36,316 nucleotides of DNA from Holophagales bacterium UBA5704 (lineage in GTDB: Bacteria; Acidobacteriota; Thermoanaerobaculia; Multivoradales; UBA5704). Below, one piece after another: positions 24,578 to 30,969 of the stretch (position 1 is the first letter of the stretch; each line of letters starts with the position of its first letter). The notes beneath the pieces are model-generated. The model was given only the letters and a program-made list of their open reading frames with translations. It was not told the origin of the DNA and searched no databases. The stretch spans positions 10,900 to 47,215 of the forward strand of contig DIHE01000049.1 in NCBI GenBank assembly GCA_002420005.1, written 5' to 3'. Position numbers and translations under genes: made by a program.

Positions 24578-26298
24578 CAGCGCTTGGTCAAGACCCCGTA
24601 GAGGAAGGCCAGCAGGGCGAGCCCCATCAGCCAGGAGCCGTAGGAGGCCTGTGGATCGTTCGCCCGCAGCATCACGCCGCCGATCAGCAGGGCGGCGGAG
24701 ACGATCATCCAGGCCAGCCGGAGGATGGACTTTTCCAGCCGTTGCAGCGTCTTGCGCGCTTCCGGGGAGAACGAGGTCTGCACCGTGGCCTGGCCGCGCT
24801 CCACGCGGGTGAGGAAGGTCTCGAGCTGGCGCGGCAGGCCGAGCAGGGCATGGCCCTGGACGGTCAGGCGCCCCGCCAGGCCGCGCCAGTCGCCGCGCAG
24901 CTCCTCGGCGGCCAGGCGCTCGGCGAACGGGACGGTCTCGGCCCACGGATCGAAGTCGGCATCGAGAAACGTCGCCATCCCGGCGAGCAGACCGACCGCG
25001 CGGCTGGCGAACAGGAGGTCGACCTGGACCTGGAAGGGGATCTGGTAGAGGAGGTCGCGGTACTCGCGGAAGAAGTAGCTGGCCTCCGAGAACGCGACCT
25101 CGCGCAGGCTGCCGATGCTCACCCCCCAGAAGCGGGCGAACAGCGCCTCGTGGACCTCTTCCAGCCGGCGCAGATCGGCGCCGGGCAGGAGCACCCCCGC
25201 GGCGACATAGGAGTGGACGATGCGCGCCGCGTCGCGCGTGCCGAGGCCGATCGCGTATTCGCGCAGCGCACCCCGCAACCGTTCCGGGATGGCGGCCACC
25301 ATGCCGAAGTCGACGAAGATGATCCGGAAGGGCCGGCTCTCGCCGGCCGGCGTTGGCGGCACCGGGTCACCGGGCCGGAAGGGGGCCTCGCCGCCCACCG
25401 GCAGCGGCTGGACGAACAGGTTGCCCGGGTGGGGGTCGGCGTGGACGAAGTGGTGGGCGAAGATCTGCTGCATGTAGATCCGGTAGAGGGTGCGCGCCAC
25501 CTCGGAGCGGGAGATGCCGGCCCGCTCCAGGGCGGCGAGGTCGCCGATCTTCAGATAGCCCACGTCCTCCAGGGTCAGCGTGCGGCGGGCGGTCCACTCC
25601 CAGTGGACGCGCGGGATGCGCACGCGGTCGTCCCCGGCGAAGTCGCGCGCGAAGTGCTCGGCGTTGCGGCCCTCGGCGGCGAGATCGAGCTCGCTGCGGG
25701 TGGTGGCGCGGATCTCGTCGGCGAGGCGCCCGAGGTCGACCCGCCGCCGGATGCGGCTCGACACCTGGAGCAGGCGCAGGGCGAGCGATACGGCGGCGAG
25801 GTCCGTCTCGACGAGGACGTCGATGCGCGGGCGCAGCACCTTGACGACCACGGGAGCGCCGTCGGGGAGCCGCGCCCGGTGGACCTGGGCGAGCGAGGCG
25901 GAACCGACCGGGACCGGAGAGATCTCCGAGAAGACCTCCGTCGCCGGGCGGCCGAAGTCTTCCGCGATCTGGCGGACGACGTCGGCGAAATCGACCGGGG
26001 GCACCTCGTCCTGCAGGCCGGACAGCTCGCGGGTGACCTCGGGCGGCAGCAGATCGACGCGCACCGAGAAGAACTGGCCGATCTTGATCAGCACGCCGCC
26101 CATCTCCGACGCCAGCGCCCGGTAGCGCCGGGCGATCTCGGCCCAGCGCTCCACCGCCGGCCGCCGGAACCGGCGCAGCCAGGGCGCGTTGAGCACGACG
26201 TCCCACCACAGGACGTGGAGGAACACCTGCTGCACGAACCGGCGCAGCTTGCGGTAGCGCTGGAAGTCGATGCGGCCGGCGGGCGGGGAGGAGGCCAT
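24577..26298 (-). CDS. ABC1/UbiB-family atypical kinase
   Basis: The 573-residue product has all family hallmarks: the KxGQ motif IKIGQF (K72 to Q75), the Ala-rich loop GSASLAQVH (132-140), K153 in VVKVLRP, HADPHPGN (286-293) and DFG (330-332). Two hydrophobic helices close the C-terminus (about 530-570). UbiB-type proteins are ATP-hydrolysing, membrane-bound and support isoprenoid quinone metabolism, so a role in quinone or isoprenoid-lipid handling is likely. No ubiquinone genes are adjacent. ATG 26298 is inside a short dispersed repeat (26303-26344 begins just upstream). The lipoprotein gene overlaps its stop codon. Confidence 0.93.
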   Translation of the reverse strand: MASSPPAGRIDFQRYRKLRRFVQQVFLHVLWWDVVLNAPWLRRFRRPAVERWAEIARRYRALASEMGGVLIKIGQFFSVRVDLLPPEVTRELSGLQDEVPPVDFADVVRQIAEDFGRPATEVFSEISPVPVGSASLAQVHRARLPDGAPVVVKVLRPRIDVLVETDLAAVSLALRLLQVSSRIRRRVDLGRLADEIRATTRSELDLAAEGRNAEHFARDFAGDDRVRIPRVHWEWTARRTLTLEDVGYLKIGDLAALERAGISRSEVARTLYRIYMQQIFAHHFVHADPHPGNLFVQPLPVGGEAPFRPGDPVPPTPAGESRPFRIIFVDFGMVAAIPERLRGALREYAIGLGTRDAARIVHSYVAAGVLLPGADLRRLEEVHEALFARFWGVSIGSLREVAFSEASYFFREYRDLLYQIPFQVQVDLLFASRAVGLLAGMATFLDADFDPWAETVPFAERLAAEELRGDWRGLAGRLTVQGHALLGLPRQLETFLTRVERGQATVQTSFSPEARKTLQRLEKSILRLAWMIVSAALLIGGVMLRANDPQASYGSWLMGLALLAFLYGVLTKR

Positions 26299-26302
26299 GC
26301 GG

Positions 26303-26344
26303 CAACGATACCGCAGGAGCGGCGCTCTCTCCGTCCCGGCTCCG
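26303..26344. repeat. Short dispersed repeat, copy A
   Basis: The 42 bases from CAACGATACCGCAGGAGCGG to the CCGTCCCGGCTCCG end match 29697-29739 with one gap and about five substitutions. Both copies are intergenic. Copy A lies between the ABC1 start (26298) and the DUF2330 stop (26353). Function is unknown. Confidence 0.6.
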
Positions 26345-26352
26345 TCCGCCTC

Positions 26353-27693
26353 TCAGTTCTTCCAGATCGCCTTCCACCAGGGCTCCTCCTCGGCGGGCGG
26401 AGCGCCCGCCTGGAGATTCATCCGGCCGCGGATCGTGTTCACGTCCCAGCCGGTGAGCGACGCCAGGGTGGCCGCCTCCTGCGCGAGGCGTCGCGGGAGC
26501 TCGCGGCGGTAGGTGTCGGCGGCCTCGCAGCGGTCCTTGCCGGTCCACGGGTGGCGCAGGATGTAGCGTCCCTGGAAGTTGTTGCGGTCGCCGGTCTCCT
26601 GGAAGACGAGGTCCTCGGGGAAGTGGGCTCCGTCGTAGCGCAGATGGAGGCGGGTGAGGAACGCGTTCTGCGCGCCGCCGCGGTCGGCTTTGCGATCCGC
26701 CCAGAACACTCCCAGCTCGCGCAGCTCGTCGCCCGACAGTGGATCCGCGGCGCAGGGGTCGCACCAGGCCATGTCCCAGGCGTACTCCAGAAACACGGCC
26801 CGCATGTCCTCCTTCTGGACCTGGCGGGCGAACATGTCTTTGTAGAAGCGCCCGAAGTCGTTCTTCACGAAGACGGGGATCTCCAGGTCCGATGGGATGC
26901 GAACCGTACGGTAGTTGGTGGTCTCCACGCGGCCGTTTCTGGTGAGCGCATAGACGAACAGCTCCTGGGGTCCGTCGGCATTGACCATGCCCAGGCGGAT
27001 CGGCAGCATGAACTTGGGGGATTCGTAGGCCACCTGGATCGGCCGCAGATAGGTGAAGCCGAGCTTCGACTGTTCGGAGAGATTGACCTTGGCCACGAAG
27101 AAGCGCATCCCTTGCTTGAGATAGCCGCCGAGCACACGCGAAGCGCCCGGCGGGATGCGGTAGCCGCTCTCGCGGAGCCACGTCTCCAGCCCCTGGCTCT
27201 GGGTGGCCGAGAGGATCAGGATGTCGTACTCCCCCACGGTGTAGCTCGCCTCGATGGTCACGCCGAGGCTTTTGGCACGCTCGGCCACGTTGCCCCCGAC
27301 GAGGCCGCCGGCCGCCGGTGCGGGCGCGGCCATCCTTTCGAACCGGTGCATCTCGCAGGGGTTTTCGTCGAAATATTCGACCAGGCGGGGGGAGGAGTAC
27401 GCATCCAGGTGCTCCAGGAGCGCGCGCTCTGCAACGTGGATCTGCTCCTTCTGCAGGAACGTCGGCACCGGGATGACGATGGCGAATTCCTTCGGATCTC
27501 CTTTGAAGTCGTTGGCCATGGTCAGGACGGTGCGGTCGCCGTCGCGCACCAGCACGACCTGCGAGGCCTGGTTGAACAGCCGGGTGTCCGCCTTGGCGAC
27601 ATAGAAGCCACAGAAGGCCAGGGCGGTGCCGGTGGCGGTGGCGAGCATCGCGAGGGCGACGAGGACGACGAGGGGGAGGGTGAGCCGTTTCAC
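26353..27693 (-). CDS. DUF2330 family secreted protein
   Basis: The 446-residue product has a signal peptide (residues 1-26, ending TGTALA) followed directly by FCGFYVAKADTRLFNQASQV, the N-terminal signature of DUF2330 proteins. Conserved stretches include DFKGDPKEFAIVIPVP, PRLVEYFDENPC, and FVAKVNL. The function of this family is unknown. Near the C-terminus, WDVNTIRGRMNLQAG precedes a Trp-rich tail. The start is GTG at 27693, with AAAGGAGA 6 bases upstream, and it overlaps the RnfD-like stop as GTGA, so the two genes are coupled. The open frame continues upstream of the start but only as antisense-like sequence through the RnfD-like gene. Confidence 0.88.
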   Translation of the reverse strand: MKRLTLPLVVLVALAMLATATGTALAFCGFYVAKADTRLFNQASQVVLVRDGDRTVLTMANDFKGDPKEFAIVIPVPTFLQKEQIHVAERALLEHLDAYSSPRLVEYFDENPCEMHRFERMAAPAPAAGGLVGGNVAERAKSLGVTIEASYTVGEYDILILSATQSQGLETWLRESGYRIPPGASRVLGGYLKQGMRFFVAKVNLSEQSKLGFTYLRPIQVAYESPKFMLPIRLGMVNADGPQELFVYALTRNGRVETTNYRTVRIPSDLEIPVFVKNDFGRFYKDMFARQVQKEDMRAVFLEYAWDMAWCDPCAADPLSGDELRELGVFWADRKADRGGAQNAFLTRLHLRYDGAHFPEDLVFQETGDRNNFQGRYILRHPWTGKDRCEAADTYRRELPRRLAQEAATLASLTGWDVNTIRGRMNLQAGAPPAEEEPWWKAIWKN

Positions 27694-28517
27694 GCGAGTC
27701 TCCTTTCCGCCAGAAGCGGAGGGGCGGTGGCCGGAACCGGATCCGGCTTCCAGTCGTACCGCTTCCCGGGCAGCAGCCGGTCGAGGAGCGGCACCAGGGG
27801 CGACAGGAAGGCGAGCGCCAGCAGGAGCCCGTTGGGGCGGTAGAGCACGAAGTGGACGAAACCGGCGCCCAGGGCGACGAGAAGGGCGAAGAGGATGCGG
27901 CCGGCGCGGGAGTCGGGCGTGGTCTTGGGGTCCGAGATCATGAAGAAGCTGAACAGGAGGAAGGCGCCGCTCTCGAGCTGGTGGAGGGGGATGGCCATCG
28001 GCTGCCCGAGCCAGAGGGCGCGGCCGAACAGGACCATCAGATAGAAGGCGAGAAAGGCCCAGGTCACGTCGCTGCGCGCCGCGCGGTGGACGACGAGCCC
28101 GCCCAGGCAGGCCATCAGGAAGGCGAAGAACGCGACGCTCCCCCACTGTCCGGGCGAGACCCAGACCCGGTGGGTGGTGAGCAACAGGGCGACGATGCCG
28201 AAGTTGGTGGGGTTGAACACGTGCTTGCCGCGCCAACGCAGGACGAATTTGCTCACGATGGTGAGGAGCGCCGCCAGCGCGGCCCAGCCGAGCGAGCTCG
28301 TCCGCAGGAGCAGGCAGAGGGAGAGGCCGGAGATCAGCGCGCTGCGCGGATCGAAGGCCGGGAGGTGCCAGAGCCGGGCGCACAGGGCCTGCGTCAAGAG
28401 CGCCGTCCCGAGCAGGACCGCCGCCTGGAGCGGGGGGACCTCGAAGTCGAGAGCCAGGACGCCGTAGAGCAGCAGGGCCGAGAGCACGGCGATCTGGTAG
28501 AGCCGTGGATCGCGCAT
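27690..28517 (-). CDS. RnfD/NqrB-like membrane protein, stand-alone
   Basis: The 275-residue product has about 9-10 hydrophobic segments. KHVFNPTNFGIVALLL and FMISDPKTTP are RnfD/NqrB-type motifs (the latter corresponds to the FMATDPVTSP region). The covalent-flavin motif of those subunits (SGATP-like) is not visible; the matching region reads GQPMAIPLHQLESG. No other Rnf or Nqr genes are in the window. It is therefore a lone, probably non-flavinylated relative with unknown role, coupled by a 4-base overlap to a DUF2330 protein. AAGGAGG precedes ATG 28517. Confidence is high for family resemblance and low for function. Confidence 0.8.
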   Translation of the reverse strand: MRDPRLYQIAVLSALLLYGVLALDFEVPPLQAAVLLGTALLTQALCARLWHLPAFDPRSALISGLSLCLLLRTSSLGWAALAALLTIVSKFVLRWRGKHVFNPTNFGIVALLLTTHRVWVSPGQWGSVAFFAFLMACLGGLVVHRAARSDVTWAFLAFYLMVLFGRALWLGQPMAIPLHQLESGAFLLFSFFMISDPKTTPDSRAGRILFALLVALGAGFVHFVLYRPNGLLLALAFLSPLVPLLDRLLPGKRYDWKPDPVPATAPPLLAERRLA

Positions 28518-28590
28518 CCGGAGCCTCCTTCCGCTCGATTAGACACGGAGCCGCGGGAGAACGAAACCCGGCGGCCGACGTGAAGCGGTC

Positions 28591-28619
28591 TTGACGTCAC
28601 CAGGTGACGATGCTATCAA
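28591..28619 (+). promoter_or_regulatory. Promoter and operator of the intact FitA-VapC pair
   Basis: TTGACG (28591-28596), 17 bases, then TATCAA (28614-28619). Between the boxes is the palindrome GTCACC-A-GGTGAC (28596-28608), a likely operator for the ribbon-helix-helix antitoxin. Transcription would start at about 28626, one base before the ATG at 28627, so the mRNA is probably leaderless. The duplicated copy at 30546-30574 has mutations in both boxes and has lost the palindrome. Confidence 0.65.
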
Positions 28620-28626
28620 TGATTGC

Positions 28627-28863
28627 ATGAGGCAACTCGTCGTCCGCAACCTCGAAAGCGATCTCATCCACCGCCTGAAGCAGAGGGCGGCGGAACAGGG
28701 CATTTCGGCCGAAGAAGAGCATCGCCGGATCTTGCGCCGCGCGCTCTTCGGCCCCGAGGAGGAGTTTCCCGACCTCAAGTCGCTTCTGATCATGCCCGAC
28801 ATCGGGGAGGATGAAGACTTTGCGCGCCTTCGCCAATTTCCTCCGGATCGCGACTGGTCATGA
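28627..28863 (+). CDS. FitA-like ribbon-helix-helix antitoxin, copy 1
   Basis: The 78-residue product starts MRQLVVRNLESDLIHRLKQR and continues with AAEQGISAEEEHRRILRRAL, the ribbon-helix-helix DNA-binding pattern of FitA/StbC-type antitoxins. The C-terminal 35 residues are acidic and would wrap the toxin. The open frame extends up to 28591, but ATG 28627 sits at the expected transcription start and is the start shared with copy 2. Its stop overlaps the toxin start (ATGA at 28860-28863). It likely represses its own operon at the palindrome 28596-28608. Confidence 0.9.
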   Translation: MRQLVVRNLESDLIHRLKQRAAEQGISAEEEHRRILRRALFGPEEEFPDLKSLLIMPDIGEDEDFARLRQFPPDRDWS

Positions 28864-29279
28864 AGGGGTACCTCCTCGACACCAATGTCGTCTCCGAGCT
28901 GCGCAAAGGCGACCGCGGGAACCGGAAGCTTGCCGAGTGGTATCGCCAGCGCGCCAAGAGAGAGCTGTTCTTGAGCGTGATCACGCTGGCGGAGATCCGC
29001 CGTGGCATCGCGCTCATCCAACGCCGCGACCCGTTGCAGGCGGCTGTCCTTGAACGCTGGTGTGAAACCCTGCAAACCGAATTCGGCCGGGTTGGCCATC
29101 TGCTACCCGTGGCACCTGCGGAGGCATCTGTCTGGGGTGGCCTCATGGCCCTGCGAACCCTGCCGATCCTCGACGCGTTCCTCGCGGCCACCGCGAGAAC
29201 CCACCAGCTGACGCTCGTCACGCGCAATGAAGAGGACTTCGCCGGCCTGCCGATCGATCTGGTGAACCCGTTCGCGTGA
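28860..29279 (+). CDS. vapC: VapC/FitB-type PIN-domain toxin
   Basis: The 139-residue product has the full PIN active site: D7 (LLDTNVVSEL), E45 (TLAEIRRGI), D105 (PILDAFLAA) and N123/D126 (TRNEEDFAG). It is probably an active ribonuclease toxin. It ends LPIDLVNPFA; the same ten residues survive in the relic at 30815-30850. The start overlaps the antitoxin stop. The toxin shares the PIN fold with the VapC at 6579 but is clearly a different lineage. Confidence 0.92.
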   Translation: MKGYLLDTNVVSELRKGDRGNRKLAEWYRQRAKRELFLSVITLAEIRRGIALIQRRDPLQAAVLERWCETLQTEFGRVGHLLPVAPAEASVWGGLMALRTLPILDAFLAATARTHQLTLVTRNEEDFAGLPIDLVNPFA

Positions 29280-29285
29280 TCCTTC

Positions 29286-29322
29286 CTGCAGCGTGCAGGT
29301 GCCCGGTGCAGGTGCCAGCACC
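29286..29322. repeat. Small palindromes downstream of the toxin
   Basis: CTGCA-GCG-TGCAG (29286-29298) is followed by two direct copies of GTGCAGGTGCC and then GGTGC-CA-GCACC (29311-29322). A related perfect palindrome, GTGCC-A-GGCAC, lies at 29673-29683. The stretch from 29280 to 29417 holds no gene I can support. These palindromes resemble REP-type or miniature-element sequences, but no matching transposase is in the window. Confidence 0.4.
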
Positions 29323-29417
29323 TTTTCCGGCCGATTCTCCATGAACGGAGCCGAGATCGCCATGAACGCGAGCTGGTTCATGGTGAACCGGGCGGTCGAG
29401 CTGCCTGACCCACTACA

Positions 29418-29645
29418 CTAGTGGCTCCACGGTGCCCCCGCCGCCGCGAAGGCGTCCTCCAGCTTCGCCAGATCGCCCGCGATCAGCGCCTCCAGCCCGG
29501 CGGTGGCGATCTCCAGGTTGCGCCTCTGGGTCGCGGTCGGCATCTGCCGGGTCTGCCAGTGACCGCTGCGGATCGCCCCGATGCGGTCGCCGATCGACGG
29601 CGTCTCCGACTCTTCGAGCTTCTGCCGCGCCGGGTCGCCGCTGAG
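29418..29645 (-). pseudogene. C-terminal fragment of a VPS10/BNR-type secreted protein
   Basis: The minus-strand translation ends GEL-type sequence IGDRIGAIRSGHWQTRQMP, then TATQRRNLEIATAGLEAL and LAKLEDAFAAAGAPWSH before TAG. It matches, residue for residue over about 75 positions, the C-terminus of the large protein at 35325-36316, apart from a seven-residue deletion (DALEHDLK region reduced). Upstream of about 29645 the similarity stops abruptly in GC-rich, non-coding sequence. The open frame continues to 29945, but that part is antisense to another gene. This is a relic of a paralogous gene or of a partial duplication. Confidence 0.85.
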
Positions 29646-29797
29646 TCGCCGGCGGCGGCGGGCGGGCGGCGGGTGCCAGGCACTTATTCCGGGCTGCAAC
29701 GAATACCGCAGGAGCGGCTGGCCCTCCGTCCCGGCTACGCGGCGGAGGGAGCTCTGCTCGCCTGGGCTCGTCGCGCTGCCGGCGAAACAGCCGCCCC
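29646..29797. other. Non-coding stretch with repeats
   Basis: No gene is supported here. It contains the palindrome GTGCC-A-GGCAC (29673-29683) and a 43-base sequence (29697-29739) that is about 85 per cent identical to 26303-26344, just upstream of the ABC1 gene. Together with 29280-29417 and the pseudogene fragment, it makes a 518-base span without an intact gene. Confidence 0.6.
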
Positions 29798-29989
29798 TCA
29801 CTCCCGATTGCGCAGCGACGTCCCCAGCTTGATGGCTCCGAAGAGGAAGGTGAGGAGGGTTCCCGCGCAGCCCGCGATCGAGAGGGCGGGGAGGAGCAGG
29901 GCCAGGCAGCCGGCCGGGGCGGCCCAGCTCCGGTTCTGGCTCCACCAGACGGTCAAGGAGGTGGGGCTCCGGCGGGAGAGCTCGGTCAT
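29798..29989 (-). CDS. Small membrane protein, truncated paralogue of its neighbour
   Basis: The 63-residue product contains VWWSQNRSWAAPAGCLALL followed by a membrane helix and FLFGAIKLGTSLRNRE. It lines up with the N-terminal third of the gene at 29986-30432 (SWWSRNWKWMIPVGCLGLL, then FVFGTMKS), keeping only the linker, the WW/GCL motif and the helix; the soluble domain is missing. Its ATG overlaps the stop of that neighbour as ATGA, so it is translated together with it. It may be a decayed tandem duplicate or a functional short partner. The region downstream is pseudogene and repeats, favouring decay. Confidence 0.65.
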   Translation of the reverse strand: MTELSRRSPTSLTVWWSQNRSWAAPAGCLALLLPALSIAGCAGTLLTFLFGAIKLGTSLRNRE

Positions 29990-30432
29990 GAATCGCCTCG
30001 TTCGGCCTGCAAGAGATCGATCCGTTCCGCCTGTCCTTCCACTTCGACCTCCAGCCTCTCGTACTCCCAGCGGCCGGCGCTCTTGGTGGCGACGGCGTAG
30101 AGGGTGGCTTCGCCTTGCGGCCCGTGGAGGGGGATGGCGATGTCTGCGTTGCCGGAGGAACCGGTGGTGTTGATGTTCCCGGTCAACATCCACCCGGTCT
30201 CGATCGGCTCGCCGAGCGCCTCGACGACGGCCGGGTGGGACCGGGCGATGGTGACGGCCTGCTGGTAGACGTCCGTCGACTTCATGGTTCCGAAGACGAA
30301 GGCGGCGAGGGCCGCGATGAAGCCGGTGATGGCGACGAGCAGGCCCAGGCAGCCGACGGGGATCATCCACTTCCAGTTGCGGCTCCACCAGGAGGGCTTG
30401 GGCGGCGGCGGAGGTGTCATGGGCTCGGTCAT
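29986..30432 (-). CDS. Coa1-like single-pass membrane protein
   Basis: The 148-residue product has a short Pro-rich N-terminus (MTEPMTPPPPPKPSWWSRN), one membrane helix (about 23-50), and a soluble domain of about 95 residues. The soluble part (HPAVVEALGEPIETGWMLTG, NADIAIPLHGPQGEATLYAV) resembles the domain of cytochrome c oxidase assembly factor 1 (Coa1)-like proteins, which occur widely in bacteria without a proven role. No oxidase genes are nearby, so a part in oxidase assembly is only a possibility. I start it at ATG 30432; the open frame reaches 30555 but the added 41 residues look non-coding. Confidence 0.7.
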   Translation of the reverse strand: MTEPMTPPPPPKPSWWSRNWKWMIPVGCLGLLVAITGFIAALAAFVFGTMKSTDVYQQAVTIARSHPAVVEALGEPIETGWMLTGNINTTGSSGNADIAIPLHGPQGEATLYAVATKSAGRWEYERLEVEVEGQAERIDLLQAERGDS

Positions 30433-30537
30433 CGCGTTTTCCTCGGCCGGTCGGCCGTCAGGGAAGCATCGCCGGAAATGGCTGAATGATTCTACTCCCG
30501 GCCGCCCCGGCTCAGAGGGTTGAGGATCACCGAGGCA

Positions 30538-30818
30538 AAGCGGTCTTGCCGGCATGACCTGACGGTGCTGTCAATGATTGCGTGAGACAGCTCGTCGTCC
30601 GCAACCTTGAAAGCGATCTCATTCACCGTCTGAAACAGCGGGCGGCGGAGCAGGGCATTTCGGCCGAAGAAGAGCATCGCCGGATCTTGCGCCGCGCGCT
30701 CTTCGGTCCCGACGAGGAGTTTCCCGACCTCAAGTCGCTTTTGATCATGCCCGACATCGGTGAGGATGAAGACTTTACGCGCCTTCGCCAACTTCCTCCG
30801 GATCGCGTCTGGTCATGA
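30538..30818 (+). repeat. Duplicated antitoxin segment, copy 2
   Basis: Collinear with 28583-28863. The -35 has changed from TTGACG to TTGCCG (30546-30551) and the -10 from TATCAA to TGTCAA (30569-30574); the central GTCACC-A-GGTGAC palindrome is destroyed. The antitoxin start is GTG instead of ATG. All changes go toward weaker expression, so copy 2 appears to be the decaying one. Confidence 0.9.
30582..30818 (+). CDS. FitA-like antitoxin, copy 2 (toxin lost)
   Basis: The 78-residue product differs from copy 1 at only four positions: GPDEEF for GPEEEF, DFTRL for DFARL, RQLPPDR for RQFPPDR, and the penultimate-region VWS for DWS. The reading frame is intact, so the protein has either been kept under selection or duplicated recently. 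Its start is GTG. The toxin that should follow is reduced to an 11-codon relic. If expressed, it could still bind the copy 1 operator or neutralise the copy 1 toxin, which is inference. Confidence 0.85.
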   Translation: MRQLVVRNLESDLIHRLKQRAAEQGISAEEEHRRILRRALFGPDEEFPDLKSLLIMPDIGEDEDFTRLRQLPPDRVWS

Positions 30819-30850
30819 TGCCGATCGATTTGGTCAACCCGTTCGCGTGA
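30815..30850 (+). pseudogene. VapC toxin relic of 11 codons
   Basis: Right after the copy 2 antitoxin, with the same ATGA overlap, a micro-frame reads MMPIDLVNPFA and stops. Its last nine residues equal the C-terminus of the toxin at 28860-29279. Compared with that gene, the sequence jumps from the fourth base of the start to the second base of codon 130, an in-frame loss of 384 bases. The bases after the stop (TGATCCTTCC) are also conserved in both copies. All catalytic residues are gone. Confidence 0.88.
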
Positions 30851-30856
30851 TCCTTC

Positions 30857-30946
30857 CCAGCTTCGCGAGGTCGCCCGGCCGGACTTCGCGGTGAAGCTGG
30901 CCGCCAAGCCGGCTTCCAAGACAACGGGCCGAAGGCCCGGCCTTGG
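30857..30946. repeat. Cluster of three inverted repeats
   Basis: CCAGCTTC (30857-30864) pairs with GAAGCTGG (30893-30900) around an imperfect inner stem; AAGCCGGCTT (30906-30915) is a perfect 10-base palindrome; CGGGCC-GAA-GGCCCG (30925-30939) forms a hairpin flanked by CCAAG (30916-30920) and CTTGG (30942-30946). No T-run follows. The span lies between the toxin relic and the broken nucleotidyltransferase and holds no gene. Confidence 0.6.
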
Positions 30947-30969
30947 GCAGGCCCCGCCCCGGCGGCCCC

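Larger units (their letters stand above)
28583..28863 (+). repeat. Duplicated antitoxin segment, copy 1
   Basis: About 281 bases here are collinear, without gaps, with 30538-30818. The duplication covers the promoter region and the whole antitoxin gene. The two copies differ at scattered bases (four amino acid changes in 78). Beyond the antitoxin stop, the copies part: copy 1 keeps a full toxin gene, copy 2 only its last ten codons. Confidence 0.9.

Noticed and set aside
24466..27843. A 1125-codon open frame on the plus strand
   Set aside because: Antisense to the ABC1 and DUF2330 genes, both with clear motifs on the minus strand.
27694..28383. Longer start for the DUF2330 protein
   Set aside because: The added sequence overlaps the RnfD-like gene in another frame and has no family signature; GTG 27693 has a strong ribosome-binding site and is followed by a signal peptide.
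29646..29945. Continuation of the VPS10 scrap as a longer gene
   Set aside because: Similarity to the 35325-36316 protein ends at about 29645, and the rest overlaps the small membrane protein gene in another frame.
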